64,000 bases of DNA from Kocuria tytonis (lineage in GTDB: Bacteria; Actinomycetota; Actinomycetes; Actinomycetales; Micrococcaceae): assembly GCF_003226895.2 (NCBI RefSeq), contig NZ_PNJG02000001.1:620001-684000 (forward strand), read 5' to 3'. Position 1 is the first letter of the stretch, and every line of letters begins with the position of its first letter. Under the pieces are notes generated by a model, which was given only the letters and a program-made list of their open reading frames with translations, did no database searches and was not told where the DNA came from. This document shows positions 7,618 through 16,795 of the stretch, piece by piece. The position numbers were made by a program, and so were the translations under genes.

Positions 7618-10600
7618 CTAACGCAGCGCCGACAGCTGCTGCCCCACCACCAGGCTCACCCCGTCGCCGCGCATCGACACCCCGTACAGGGCGTCCGCGA
7701 TCTCCATGGTGCGCTTCTGGTGGGTCACGATGATCAGCTGCGAGCTCTCCTTCAGCTGCTCGAAGATGGTGAGCAGGCGGCCCAGGTTGCGGTCGTCCAG
7801 GGCGGCCTCCACCTCGTCCATCACGTAGAACGGGGACGGCCGGGCCTTGAAGATGGCCACCAGCAGGGCCAGGGCGGTCAGCGAGCGCTCGCCGCCGGAG
7901 AGCAGGGACAGCCGCTTGATCTTCTTGCCCGCGGGGCGCGCCTCCACCTCCACGCCGGAGTTGAGCAGGTCGTCCGGGTCCGTGAGCCGCAGCCGTCCCT
8001 CGCCCCCGGGGAACAGGGTGGCGAACACGGACACGAACTGCTCGGCGGTGTCCCGGTACGCCTCCGCGAACACCTCCTCCACGTGCCGGTCCACGTCCCG
8101 GATGATGTTGCGCAGGTCCGCGCGCGAGTTCTTGACGTCCTCCAGCTGGGTCACCAGGAACCTGTGCCGCTCCTCCAGCGCCGCGAACTCCTCGAGCGCG
8201 AGCGGGTTCACCTTCCCGAGGGCCTTGAGCTGCTTCTGGGCCCGCTGCAGCCGGGTCTCCTGCTCCTCCCGCCGGAACGGGGTGCCGGGATCGGTCATGC
8301 TCGGCAGGGCGAGCTGCACGGAGCCGCCGGACTCCTCCGCGGTCTGGGCGGCCTCGATCGCGGCGTCCGCGTCCGGGACCGGCAGGTGCGGCCCGTAGTG
8401 CTCCACCAGGAAGTCCGGGGTCATCCCGAGCTCCTCGAGCGCGGTGGCCTCCAGCCCCTCCAGGCGCGCACGCCGCTGGGTGAGCTCCAGCTCCGCGCGG
8501 TGCAGCCGTTCGGTGAGCTCGCTCAGTTCACGGGTGGTCCCGTCCCGCTCGGTGCGCAGCCGGTGCGCGGCCTCGTCGAGGCCCGCGCGCTCGGTCTCGA
8601 TCGCGTCCCGCTGGGCGGCAGCCTGCCGGGCCGACTCCTCCGCGCTCACCCGCAGGTGGTCGGCCGCTGTGCCCACGGCCCGGGCGACGGCGGCCTGCAC
8701 GCGGCGTCGTTCGGCACGCCGGGCCGCCTCCGCCTGCGCGGCGCGCTCGGAGCGGGCGGCGCGCAGCTGGCCCTCCGCCCGAGAGAGCACGTGGCGGTGC
8801 TGCTCCTCCAGGCTGCGCAGGGCCAGCCGGGCCTCGGTCTCCGCCTCACGGGCGGCCTTGGCCGCGGCATCCGCCCGGTCCTTCGCGCCGGCGGCGGTGA
8901 TCTGCTCACGCTCCAGCTCCGCCTCGTCCCCGTGCTCTGCGGACTCCGCACGTTCCAGTGCCTCGCGCAGCTCCTCCTGCCGCTGGGCCATGCGCTGCTC
9001 GGCGGTCCCCAGCACGTCACGCCGCCGGGCGAGCTCCGAGTCCGCCGACGACGCCGTAGCCTCCGCCCTGCTCAGTGCGGCACCCGCCGCTGCGGCCGCC
9101 TGCTGGTCCTTCTGGGCCTGCCGCGAGGCCTCCCGCTGGGCACGGGCCGCCTCGGTGCGCGCCGTCTCGGCGCGTTCGGCCTCCGCCGTGGCCGTCTCGG
9201 CCGCGGCGCGCAGGCTGCCGAGCCGCGCCTGCCCGGCCTCGATGCTCGCGAGGATCTCCAGGTTGCCCGCCGCCTCGGTGGCCCCGCCCTGAGCGGTGCG
9301 GGTCCCGTGGACGTCGCCGTCGCGGGTCACCGCGCGCAACCGTGAGGAGTCCACGCCTGCCGAGACCGCGGCGTCGAGCACGGCGAGCGCCTCGGCGGGA
9401 CCGGGGACCAAAAAGGTGTGGGCGAGTTCCGCGCGCACGCTGCGCAGGACGGCGTCGTCGCCCCCTGCCGCCGGGGCCGGGGAGAGCACGGATGCCGCCG
9501 GGACGCACCCCTCGGGCAGGGGGAGGGCCAGGGGCTCGGACGGTGCCTGCTCGGAACCGGCGAGGACGAGGTGGACCCGGCCCGAACCGGCCTCGCGCAG
9601 GGCGGCGAAGACGGTGGCGGCGTTCGCCCCGGATCCCACGGCGAGCGCCTCGGACCACGCGCCGAGCGCAGCGGTGACCGCGCGCTCCCACCCCGGGGTC
9701 ACGCGCACCGCGTCCGGCACGCTGCCGAGCACGGTGGTGGCGCCGGCCACCGCGGCGGAGCCGTCCGGCTGGCGCACGGACTGGCGCAGGGTGTCCAGGC
9801 GCACCTGCGCGGCGTGCAGCTCGGTCGCCGCGGCCTGGCGCACGAACTCGGCGGTGCGGGCCGCCGCGCGCGCGGACTCCGCGTGGTCCTCGGCCTCCCG
9901 GGCGCGCGCGGCGGAGCGCTCGGCCGACCGGGCGCTCGACTCCGCGGCGTCGCGCAGGGAGGAGGTGTCCCGCGCGGCCTGCTCCGCGCGGGAGGTGACG
10001 TCCGCGATCTCCGTGCGCACGCGCTCCACGTCCGACTCGGCGGCGGTGAGAGCCGAGCGGGCGGAGGTCACGGCCGCGGCGAGCCGCGCCTGTCCTGCCC
10101 GGCGGTCCGCGCTGCGGCGCACGAGCTCCGCGGTCCGGCCTTCTGCCTCCCGTGCGGTCTCCTCGGCCTGCCGGCGGGCCGCCTGCGCATCGTTCAGCGC
10201 CTGCTGGGCCTGTGCCACACGCTCGGCGAGCTGCTCGGCCTCCTCCCGGCTGCGCCGCGCCTGGGCCTCCAGTGCGTCGGCGTCGCGGCCCGGGGCCTCG
10301 GGGGCCTGCTCGCTGCCCAGCAGCCGACGCCGCTCCCCCGCCAGCGCGGACAGCGCACGGAAGCGGTCCCGCGCGGTGCTCAGCTCGTACCAGCTCGTGC
10401 GGGCGGCGTTCAGGGCCGGGGCCGTGCGGGCGGCGTCGGCCTCGGTGCGGGCCAGCCGCTCGTCGAGACGCGCGACGGCCTGCTCCAGCTCGTCCCTGCG
10501 GCGCCGGGTCTGCTCGCTCGCACCGCGGTCCGCGTCCATGCCCGCGCGGGCCGCCACGAGGTCGTCCGCGAGCAGGCGGGCGCGGGCGTCCCGCACGTCG

Positions 10601-11259
10601 TACTGGATGCGCTGCGCCTTCCGGGCGGTGCGGGCCTGGCGGCCCAGCGGGGTGAGCTGGCGCTCGATCTCGCCGGTGAGGTCCGCCAGCCGGTCCAGGT
10701 TGGCCTGCACCGACTCGAGCTTGCGCAGGGTCTTCTCCTTGCGGCGCCGGTGCTTGAGGATCCCGGAGGCCTCCTCGATGAAACCGCGGCGGTCCTCCGG
10801 TGTGGCCTGCAGGATCCGGTCCAGCTGCCCCTGGCCCACGATCACGTGCATCTCGCGGCCCAGGCCCGAGTCCGAGAGCAGCTCCTGGATGTCCAGCAGG
10901 CGGCACGAGCGGCCGTTGACGGCGTACTCCGAGCCGCCCGAGCGGAACAGGGTGCGGGAGATGGTGACCTCGGAGTACTCGATCGGCAGGGCGCCGTCGG
11001 CGTTGTCGATGGTCAGGGACACGTGCGCGCGACCCAGGGCGGCGCGGCCGGACGTGCCCGCGAAGATGACGTCCTCCATCTTCCCGCCGCGCAGGGACTT
11101 GGCGCCCTGCTCTCCCATCACCCAGGCCAGGGCGTCCACCACGTTGGACTTGCCGGACCCGTTGGGACCCACCACCGCGGTGACACCGGGCTCGAAGTGG
11201 AACGTGGTGGCGGAGGCGAAGGACTTGAAACCACGCACGGTGAGGGTCTTCAGGTGCAC
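7618..11259 (-). CDS. smc: Chromosome segregation protein SMC
   Basis: A 1213-residue SMC ATPase that, with ScpA and ScpB, organises and separates newly replicated chromosomes. Visible parts in order: Walker A GPNGSGKS at residues 31-38, a Q-loop, a long Ala/Glu/Arg coiled coil, a hinge at about residues 490-660, a second coiled coil, the ABC signature LLSGGERS, and Walker B ending VMDEVEAALDD. The GTG start at 11259 is favoured over several upstream in-frame codons because AGGAGA lies about eight bases upstream and it yields the family N-terminus HLKTLTVRGFKSF. Codon bias creates very long spurious frames on the opposite strand. Confidence 0.97.
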   Translation of the reverse strand: MHLKTLTVRGFKSFASATTFHFEPGVTAVVGPNGSGKSNVVDALAWVMGEQGAKSLRGGKMEDVIFAGTSGRAALGRAHVSLTIDNADGALPIEYSEVTISRTLFRSGGSEYAVNGRSCRLLDIQELLSDSGLGREMHVIVGQGQLDRILQATPEDRRGFIEEASGILKHRRRKEKTLRKLESVQANLDRLADLTGEIERQLTPLGRQARTARKAQRIQYDVRDARARLLADDLVAARAGMDADRGASEQTRRRRDELEQAVARLDERLARTEADAARTAPALNAARTSWYELSTARDRFRALSALAGERRRLLGSEQAPEAPGRDADALEAQARRSREEAEQLAERVAQAQQALNDAQAARRQAEETAREAEGRTAELVRRSADRRAGQARLAAAVTSARSALTAAESDVERVRTEIADVTSRAEQAARDTSSLRDAAESSARSAERSAARAREAEDHAESARAAARTAEFVRQAAATELHAAQVRLDTLRQSVRQPDGSAAVAGATTVLGSVPDAVRVTPGWERAVTAALGAWSEALAVGSGANAATVFAALREAGSGRVHLVLAGSEQAPSEPLALPLPEGCVPAASVLSPAPAAGGDDAVLRSVRAELAHTFLVPGPAEALAVLDAAVSAGVDSSRLRAVTRDGDVHGTRTAQGGATEAAGNLEILASIEAGQARLGSLRAAAETATAEAERAETARTEAARAQREASRQAQKDQQAAAAAGAALSRAEATASSADSELARRRDVLGTAEQRMAQRQEELREALERAESAEHGDEAELEREQITAAGAKDRADAAAKAAREAETEARLALRSLEEQHRHVLSRAEGQLRAARSERAAQAEAARRAERRRVQAAVARAVGTAADHLRVSAEESARQAAAQRDAIETERAGLDEAAHRLRTERDGTTRELSELTERLHRAELELTQRRARLEGLEATALEELGMTPDFLVEHYGPHLPVPDADAAIEAAQTAEESGGSVQLALPSMTDPGTPFRREEQETRLQRAQKQLKALGKVNPLALEEFAALEERHRFLVTQLEDVKNSRADLRNIIRDVDRHVEEVFAEAYRDTAEQFVSVFATLFPGGEGRLRLTDPDDLLNSGVEVEARPAGKKIKRLSLLSGGERSLTALALLVAIFKARPSPFYVMDEVEAALDDRNLGRLLTIFEQLKESSQLIIVTHQKRTMEIADALYGVSMRGDGVSLVVGQQLSALR

Positions 11260-11583
11260 GCGGGGGATCTCCTGGGTCGGTGGCTGTCGGGCGGGTCGCG
11301 GCCGGGGCACCGCCCGGGACGGCCGCCCCGAGCGCCGGCGGGGCGGCGGCGTCGCACGCGGACCGGGGCCGGCGGGAGGTGGCCCACGGCGGGGAACGGG
11401 GCGGCGAGCCGCGGTGGCATCCGAGTCTACCCGGGGGGTCACGACGTGGCGCGTCCACCGAACCTGCCAGAAAGGCCCGTTAGACTGGGCCGGTCCAACC
11501 CGCTTGCTCACCCGAGCGCCGAGGTCCATCAACGACGATCGACTCCTTGACGGCACGGGTGGCGTCTGATCGAAAGCGCCACA
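11260..11583. other. Divergent smc / oleA intergenic region
   Basis: A 324-base gap. Two TAGACT -10-like hexamers point outward: one on the minus strand at 11424-11429 toward smc and one on the plus strand at 11481-11486 toward oleA. Neither has a convincing -35. They would leave leaders of roughly 160 bases (smc) and 90 bases (oleA). I see no small ORF or RNA gene here. Confidence 0.4.
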
Positions 11584-12609
11584 TTGACCGGTAACTCCAC
11601 CATCAGAAACCGAAACGCCGCCATCCTGTCGGTGACCAAGACGGAAGCGGACGTGGTGATCCCCTCCACCCGGTTCGATGAGGAGTTGGCGCACACCTTC
11701 AAGCGGCTGCGCATGCCCAAGGGCCTGCTGGAGCGGCTCGCGGGCATCAAGGAGCGCCGCGGCTGGGCACCCGGGCGGCACTTCACGGACGGCGCCACGG
11801 AGGCCGGTCAGGCCGCCCTGGACGAGTCCGGGATCCGCCCCGCGCAGATCGGGCTGTTCATCAACGCCTCCGTGACCCGCGACAACTACGAGCCCGCCGT
11901 GGCCGTGGGCATTCACGAGCGGCTGAGACTGCCCAGCTCCGCCCTGAACTTCGACATGACCAACGCGTGCCTGGGCTTCGTCAACGCCCTCACCGTGGCC
12001 TCGTCCATGATCGACGCCGGTGCCATCGAGTACGCGCTCGTGGTGGCCGGTGAGGACCCCTCCCCGTGGCACCGGGCGGCCATCGAGCGGCTGCGCGAGG
12101 ACGACATCACCCGCGAGCAGATGGTCCAGGAGTTCGCCACCCTCACGCTGGGCTGCGGTGCCGCCGCGGCCGTGGTGGGACCCGCGGACCGCCACCCGGA
12201 TGGGCACCGCATCATGGGCTCCGTGACCCGCGCGGGCACCGAGTTCAGCCGGCTGTGCATCGGCGGCGGGGACGGGATGTTCACGGACGCCACCGGGCTG
12301 CTCAACCACGGGGTGGGCCTCGTGGTGGAGGCGTGGCTGGACGCCGAGCAGGACGGCTGGGACTGGCGGGACATGGACTCCTACGTGACCCACCAGGTGT
12401 CCAACTCCCACACCAACAAGCTCATCGAGGACATGGGCATCGACGCCACCAAGGTGCCGCTCACGTTCCCGTACTGGGGCAACGTGGCGGCGGCCGCCCT
12501 GCCCATGACGCTCGCGCTCGAGTCCGAGCGGCTGGAACCCGGCGCACGGGTGCTGTGCCTGGGCGTAGGATCCGGCCTGAACACCACGCTCATGGAGATC
12601 GCCTGGTGA
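11584..12609 (+). CDS. oleA: OleA thiolase-fold acyl-CoA condensing enzyme
   Basis: A 341-residue thiolase-superfamily enzyme that joins two fatty acyl-CoAs head to head without decarboxylation to give a 2-alkyl-3-ketoacid, the first step of long-chain olefin synthesis. The active-site cysteine is Cys129 in MTNACLG. The OleA glutamate that reaches into the partner subunit's active site matches Glu103 in RDNYEPAV. The catalytic histidine lies in VTHQVSNSH and the asparagine in YWGNVAA. The start is a TTG at 11584: no ATG or GTG precedes the conserved region, and GAAAG lies about seven bases upstream. It heads the oleA-oleBC-oleD operon; oleBC begins 26 bases downstream. Confidence 0.93.
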   Translation: MTGNSTIRNRNAAILSVTKTEADVVIPSTRFDEELAHTFKRLRMPKGLLERLAGIKERRGWAPGRHFTDGATEAGQAALDESGIRPAQIGLFINASVTRDNYEPAVAVGIHERLRLPSSALNFDMTNACLGFVNALTVASSMIDAGAIEYALVVAGEDPSPWHRAAIERLREDDITREQMVQEFATLTLGCGAAAAVVGPADRHPDGHRIMGSVTRAGTEFSRLCIGGGDGMFTDATGLLNHGVGLVVEAWLDAEQDGWDWRDMDSYVTHQVSNSHTNKLIEDMGIDATKVPLTFPYWGNVAAAALPMTLALESERLEPGARVLCLGVGSGLNTTLMEIAW

Positions 12610-12635
12610 GCCCCCGCAGGAACCGAGGAGGAACC

Positions 12636-15365
12636 GTGTCCCCGCAGCACCCCGGCGCCGAGCGCCTGCCCTTCACCGAGACCGCCCTGCCGGGCGTGGA
12701 CCCCGCGTGGTCCCGCACCCTCACCGTGGCCGCCACGGCCCCGGTGGAGCCCGTGGCCGGGCGCAGGCGGCGCTGGCACGTGCTGGACAACGCGGACGCG
12801 ATCGCCGCGAGCGGGCGCACCCCGCAGGGCATCGTGCTGGCCGTGCACGGCAACCCCACGTGGTCCTACCTGTGGCGGGACGTGCTGCGCGCCGCCCAGG
12901 AGGCCGAGCGGCCCTGGCGCGTGGTCGCCGTGGACCAGTTGGACATGGGCTTCTCCGAGCGCACCGGCCTGTTCCGCCGGCTCGAGGACCGCGTGCAGGA
13001 CCTCGGCGACCTCACCCACGCACTGGGCATCGACGACGCCGACGTCCCCGTGGTCACGCTCGCCCACGACTGGGGCGGACTGATCTCCCAGGGCTGGGCC
13101 CAGGAGCATCCCGAGATCCACGCGGCCACCGTGCTCACCAACACCGCCGTGCACCACGACAACGCCGAGCCCATCCCGTCCGCGCTGCGGCTGGCCCTCA
13201 ACCGCGCCGTGCACGAACCCCTGACCTCCGGGTCCACGGCCTTCCTGGACACCACGCTCGCCCTGTGCGATCCCACGGCCTCGAAGGCCGTGAAGCGGGC
13301 CTACAAGGCGCCGTACACCTCCCGCGAGCGCCGGGAGGGCATCGCGCACTTCGTCGCGGACATCCCCGCCGCGGCGGACCACCCCTCCCACGCCGCCTAC
13401 GAGCGGATCGCCGGGCGCATGAGTGCGCGTGAGGTCCCCACCCTGCTGCTGTGGGGCACGGGTGACCCCGTGTTCCAGCAGCGCTACCTGGACGACCTCA
13501 TGCGCCGTGCCCCGCACGCGGACGTGCACCGCTTCGAGGGCGCCAAGCACCTGCTGCCCGAGGCCCGCGACATCGCCACCCCGCTGCTCACGTGGCTGGA
13601 CGAGCGCTTCGGCGGCGTCGGCTCCGTGCTCGCCGCCCACCGGGAGCAGCGCTCCCGCGGCCGGGCCGACTTCGTGCCGTTCTTCGCCGAGCTGGATGCG
13701 CGGCGCACGGACGACTCGCCCGCCGTGGTGGACATGGGTCCCGTGGCCACCACCGTGGACGGCTCCGCGCCGTCGCTGAACGTGGAACGCAGCGTGAGCT
13801 GGGCCCAGCTCTCCGGCTCCGTGGACCGCCTGGCCGTGGCGCTGCTGCGCACGGGCGTGCGTCCGGGGGACCGCGTGAACCTCATGGTGCCCCCGGGCTC
13901 CATGCTCACCACCCTGATCTACGCGTGCCTGCGCATCGGTGCGGTGATCGTGGTCGCGGACCAGGGGCTCGGGCGCAAGGGACTCACGCGCGCGCTGCGC
14001 GGCTCCTCGCCCCGCTGGTTCATCGGCATCCGCAAGGCGCTCGTGGGCGCCCGCGCGCTGGGTTGGCCCGGCACCAGGATCTCCGCCGACGCCATGGACC
14101 CGGTGTCCAAGAAGCTGCTGGGCGTGACGCACACCGTGGCCGAGCTGATGGACTCCGTGACCACCGTGGACCAGGCCGAGATCCCCGCCGTGGACGCGGA
14201 CGCCGAGGCTGCGGTGCTGTTCACCTCCGGCTCCACCGGACCGGCCAAGGGCGTGGTGTACACCCACCGCCAGATGGCCGGGATGCGGGACACCATCCGG
14301 GACACCTACGGGCTGCGCGCCGGAACCGGCCTGGTGGCGGGCTTCGCGCCGTTCGCGCTGCTGGGTCCCGCCCTGGGAGCCGCCTCCGTGACCCCGGACA
14401 TGGACGTCACGAGCCCCAAGACGCTCACCGCCCGCGCCCTCGCGCAGGCCACCATGGCAATCCGCGCCACCGCGGTGTTCGCCTCCCCGGCGGCGATCGC
14501 GAACGTGCTCGCCACCGCGGACGAGCTCTCCCCCGCCGAGCGCGACGCCCTGGCACGGGTGGACCTCATGCTCTCCGCGGGTGCGCCCATCCCCGAGGAG
14601 CTGCTCACGCGGCTGCAGGAGCTGATGCCCGCCGCGCAGCTGCACACGCCCTACGGCATGACCGAAGCCCTGCCGCTGACCGACGTGAGCCTGGACGTGA
14701 TCCGCGCCGCGCGCGAGGACACCCAGCGCGGCGTCGAGGGCGCCGGCCGCGGGGTGTGCGTGGGCACCCCCGTGGAGGGTGCGCAACTGGGCGTCCTGCC
14801 CCTGCGCGCGGACGGCTCCGTGTCCTCGGAGATCGTCACCACCCCCGGCGTCACGGGCGAGATCGTGGCCCGCGCCCCGCACGCCAAGGACCACTACGAC
14901 CGGCTGTGGATCACCGAGCGCGCCTCGGACCTCACACCGGGCTGGCACCGCACCGGGGACGTAGGCCACTTCGACGCCCGCGAGCGGCTCTGGTACGAGG
15001 GCCGCCTGGCCCACGTGATCACCATGTCCCACGGCCCGGTGTCCTCGGTGGCCGCCGAGCACGCCGCCCAGACCGTCCCCGGTGTGGGCCGGGTGGCCGT
15101 GGTGGGCGTGGGTCCCACGGGTTCGCAGTCCGCGGTGGCCGTGATCGAGACCGTGCCCGCCGCCTCCGGGCCCGCCCTGGCGGACGCGGAGCTGAGCGAG
15201 CGCGTCCGTGCCACCGTGGACATGGCCACGGGTCTTCCCGTCAGTGCCGTGCTGGTCATCCCCGAGCAGCCCACGGACATCCGTCACAATTCCAAGATCG
15301 ACCGAGCCGAATTGAGTGACTGGGCCGAGCGGGCCCTGGCCACCGGAAAGCTGAGTGCACTGTGA
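12636..15365 (+). CDS. oleBC: OleBC fusion: beta-lactone decarboxylase and beta-lactone synthetase
   Basis: A 909-residue fusion of two Ole enzymes. Residues 1 to about 320 are an alpha/beta-hydrolase of the haloalkane-dehalogenase type: HGNPTW at 71-76, nucleophile Asp145 in AHDWGG, and catalytic His305 in GAKHLLPE. This OleB part decarboxylates the beta-lactone to a cis-olefin. Residues from about 340 onward are an AMP-binding enzyme with FTSGSTGPAKG at 529-539, YGMTEALP near 675, the GWHRTGD motif and a C-terminal lysine near 887. This OleC part closes the beta-hydroxy acid to a beta-lactone using ATP. The GTG at 12636 is chosen over 12606 because GAGGAGG precedes it. The fusion order B-C is typical of actinobacteria. 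Confidence 0.93.
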   Translation: MSPQHPGAERLPFTETALPGVDPAWSRTLTVAATAPVEPVAGRRRRWHVLDNADAIAASGRTPQGIVLAVHGNPTWSYLWRDVLRAAQEAERPWRVVAVDQLDMGFSERTGLFRRLEDRVQDLGDLTHALGIDDADVPVVTLAHDWGGLISQGWAQEHPEIHAATVLTNTAVHHDNAEPIPSALRLALNRAVHEPLTSGSTAFLDTTLALCDPTASKAVKRAYKAPYTSRERREGIAHFVADIPAAADHPSHAAYERIAGRMSAREVPTLLLWGTGDPVFQQRYLDDLMRRAPHADVHRFEGAKHLLPEARDIATPLLTWLDERFGGVGSVLAAHREQRSRGRADFVPFFAELDARRTDDSPAVVDMGPVATTVDGSAPSLNVERSVSWAQLSGSVDRLAVALLRTGVRPGDRVNLMVPPGSMLTTLIYACLRIGAVIVVADQGLGRKGLTRALRGSSPRWFIGIRKALVGARALGWPGTRISADAMDPVSKKLLGVTHTVAELMDSVTTVDQAEIPAVDADAEAAVLFTSGSTGPAKGVVYTHRQMAGMRDTIRDTYGLRAGTGLVAGFAPFALLGPALGAASVTPDMDVTSPKTLTARALAQATMAIRATAVFASPAAIANVLATADELSPAERDALARVDLMLSAGAPIPEELLTRLQELMPAAQLHTPYGMTEALPLTDVSLDVIRAAREDTQRGVEGAGRGVCVGTPVEGAQLGVLPLRADGSVSSEIVTTPGVTGEIVARAPHAKDHYDRLWITERASDLTPGWHRTGDVGHFDARERLWYEGRLAHVITMSHGPVSSVAAEHAAQTVPGVGRVAVVGVGPTGSQSAVAVIETVPAASGPALADAELSERVRATVDMATGLPVSAVLVIPEQPTDIRHNSKIDRAELSDWAERALATGKLSAL

Positions 15366-16702
15366 GCGACGATCCCACCGTCTCCCCCCGGCGCAGCGCC
15401 CGCGACGGCCGCGCCGCCGGCAACCACGACGCCGCATCCGCCTCGTCCGCGTCCGCTCCCCGGGACTCCGCGGTCCCCGGCTCCGCCCGGATTGCTGATC
15501 CGGAGCGCGGCGGGGCAACCACCACGGGCGGTGTCCTGGACGGTTCCGGACGCACCGTCCTGGTGACCGGTGCCTCCGGGATGCTCGGCGGAGACGTCGC
15601 CCGCGTCCTGCTCGCGCGCGGCTGGCGGGTGCGCGTGTTCCAGCGCGGCCACGCGCCCGTGGCCGAGCGCGAAGGAGTGGACGAGGTGCTGGGATCGGTG
15701 ACCGATCCCGAGGACGTGGCCCGCGCGCTCGACGGCGTGGACGACGTCGTGCACCTGGCCGCCAAGGTGTCCTTCACGGGCGCGTGGGAGGAGTTCGTGC
15801 GCGTGAACGTCACCGGCACGCGCGTCCTGCTGTGCCAGGCGCAGAACGCCGGAGTGAAGAACGTGGTGTTCGTGTCCTCCCCCTCCGTGGCCCACACCGG
15901 GGTCTCGATCGAGGGCGCGGGCGCGGAGCCCGCGGACCCCGGGAAGGCGCGCGGCAACTACGCCCGTTCCAAGGCGGCGGCCGAGCTGCTGGCCCTGAGC
16001 ATGGATGGCCAGCGGGACCTGAAGGTGGCCGCAGTGCGTCCGCACATCGTGTGGGGCCCCGGGGACACGCAGCTCGTGGAGCGCGTGGCGGACCGCGCGG
16101 CGGCGGGTCGGATGCCCAACCTGGACCACGGCGCGGCCATGATCGACACCACCTACATCGACAACGCCTCCGAGGGCATCGTGCGCGCGCTCGAGCGGAT
16201 CGACGTGGTGCACGGGCGCGCCCTGGTGCTCACCAACGGTGAACCGCGTCCCGTGGGCGAGCTCATTGCGCGGATGTGCCGCGCCACTGGGTCCGAGGCC
16301 CCCACCCGCTCGATCCCCGGCGGTCTGGCGCGGCTGGCGGGCAAGGTCATCGAGACCGTGTGGCCGCACCTGCCCGCCAAGCTGCGCACGGGCGACGGCG
16401 AGCCGCCCATGACCGAGTTCCTCGCCGAGCAGCTGTCCACCGCGCACTGGTTCGACCAGCGCGAGACCCGTGAGCTGCTGGACTGGACGCCGTCCGTGAG
16501 CCTGGACGAGGGCTTCTCCCGGCTGGCGGCCTACTACCAGGACCACCCGCGCCCGAACCGGCGCACCGGGTCGGTGTCCCTGGACCGCGTGGAGGACGTC
16601 GCGGACGAGCAGCGCGCCCGGGCCGAGGAGTCCTCCGTGGCCTCGGGCGAGGAGAGCGGCAACGCGACCACGGACCTGCAGAGCGTGCGCACGGTGGTGT
16701 GA
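15362..16702 (+). CDS. oleD: OleD NAD(P)H-dependent 2-alkyl-3-ketoacid reductase
   Basis: A 446-residue extended short-chain dehydrogenase that reduces OleA's 2-alkyl-3-ketoacid to the beta-hydroxy acid used by OleC. The nucleotide-binding motif TGASGMLGG lies at about 69-77 and the catalytic Tyr200 and Lys204 in YARSK. The first 60 residues are a Ser/Ala/Arg-rich extension of low complexity and the last 50 are acidic; neither is needed for the fold. The GTG start overlaps the oleBC stop (GTGA). A shorter start within the N-terminal extension is possible. The gene is followed by a strong hairpin. Confidence 0.92.
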   Translation: MSDDPTVSPRRSARDGRAAGNHDAASASSASAPRDSAVPGSARIADPERGGATTTGGVLDGSGRTVLVTGASGMLGGDVARVLLARGWRVRVFQRGHAPVAEREGVDEVLGSVTDPEDVARALDGVDDVVHLAAKVSFTGAWEEFVRVNVTGTRVLLCQAQNAGVKNVVFVSSPSVAHTGVSIEGAGAEPADPGKARGNYARSKAAAELLALSMDGQRDLKVAAVRPHIVWGPGDTQLVERVADRAAAGRMPNLDHGAAMIDTTYIDNASEGIVRALERIDVVHGRALVLTNGEPRPVGELIARMCRATGSEAPTRSIPGGLARLAGKVIETVWPHLPAKLRTGDGEPPMTEFLAEQLSTAHWFDQRETRELLDWTPSVSLDEGFSRLAAYYQDHPRPNRRTGSVSLDRVEDVADEQRARAEESSVASGEESGNATTDLQSVRTVV

Positions 16703-16712
16703 CGCCCCGTGC

Positions 16713-16755
16713 CACGAGTGGTGCCCGCGACGAGACGTCGCGGGCACCACTCGTG
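16713..16755. terminator. Perfect 20-bp hairpin between oleD and mutM
   Basis: Left arm 16713-16732, loop AGA, right arm 16736-16755: 20 of 20 bases pair. It lies 10 bases after the oleD stop and 40 bases before the end of the convergent mutM gene. There is no T-tract on either strand. The most likely role is a bidirectional terminator. Confidence 0.8.
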
Positions 16756-16795
16756 TCCGGGGTCGGCTACGCGCCTTCGCGGCGGGCGGCGGGTG

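Noticed and set aside
9296-11569. Very long plus-strand frames opposite smc (757 and 710 codons)
   Set aside because: Ser/Arg/Ala-only or Gly/Leu/Arg-only composition, no motifs, and full overlap with SMC on the other strand.
11259-12411. Extended N-terminus for SMC up to 12411
   Set aside because: It would cover oleA in antisense; the AGGAGA site and family N-terminus place the start at 11259.
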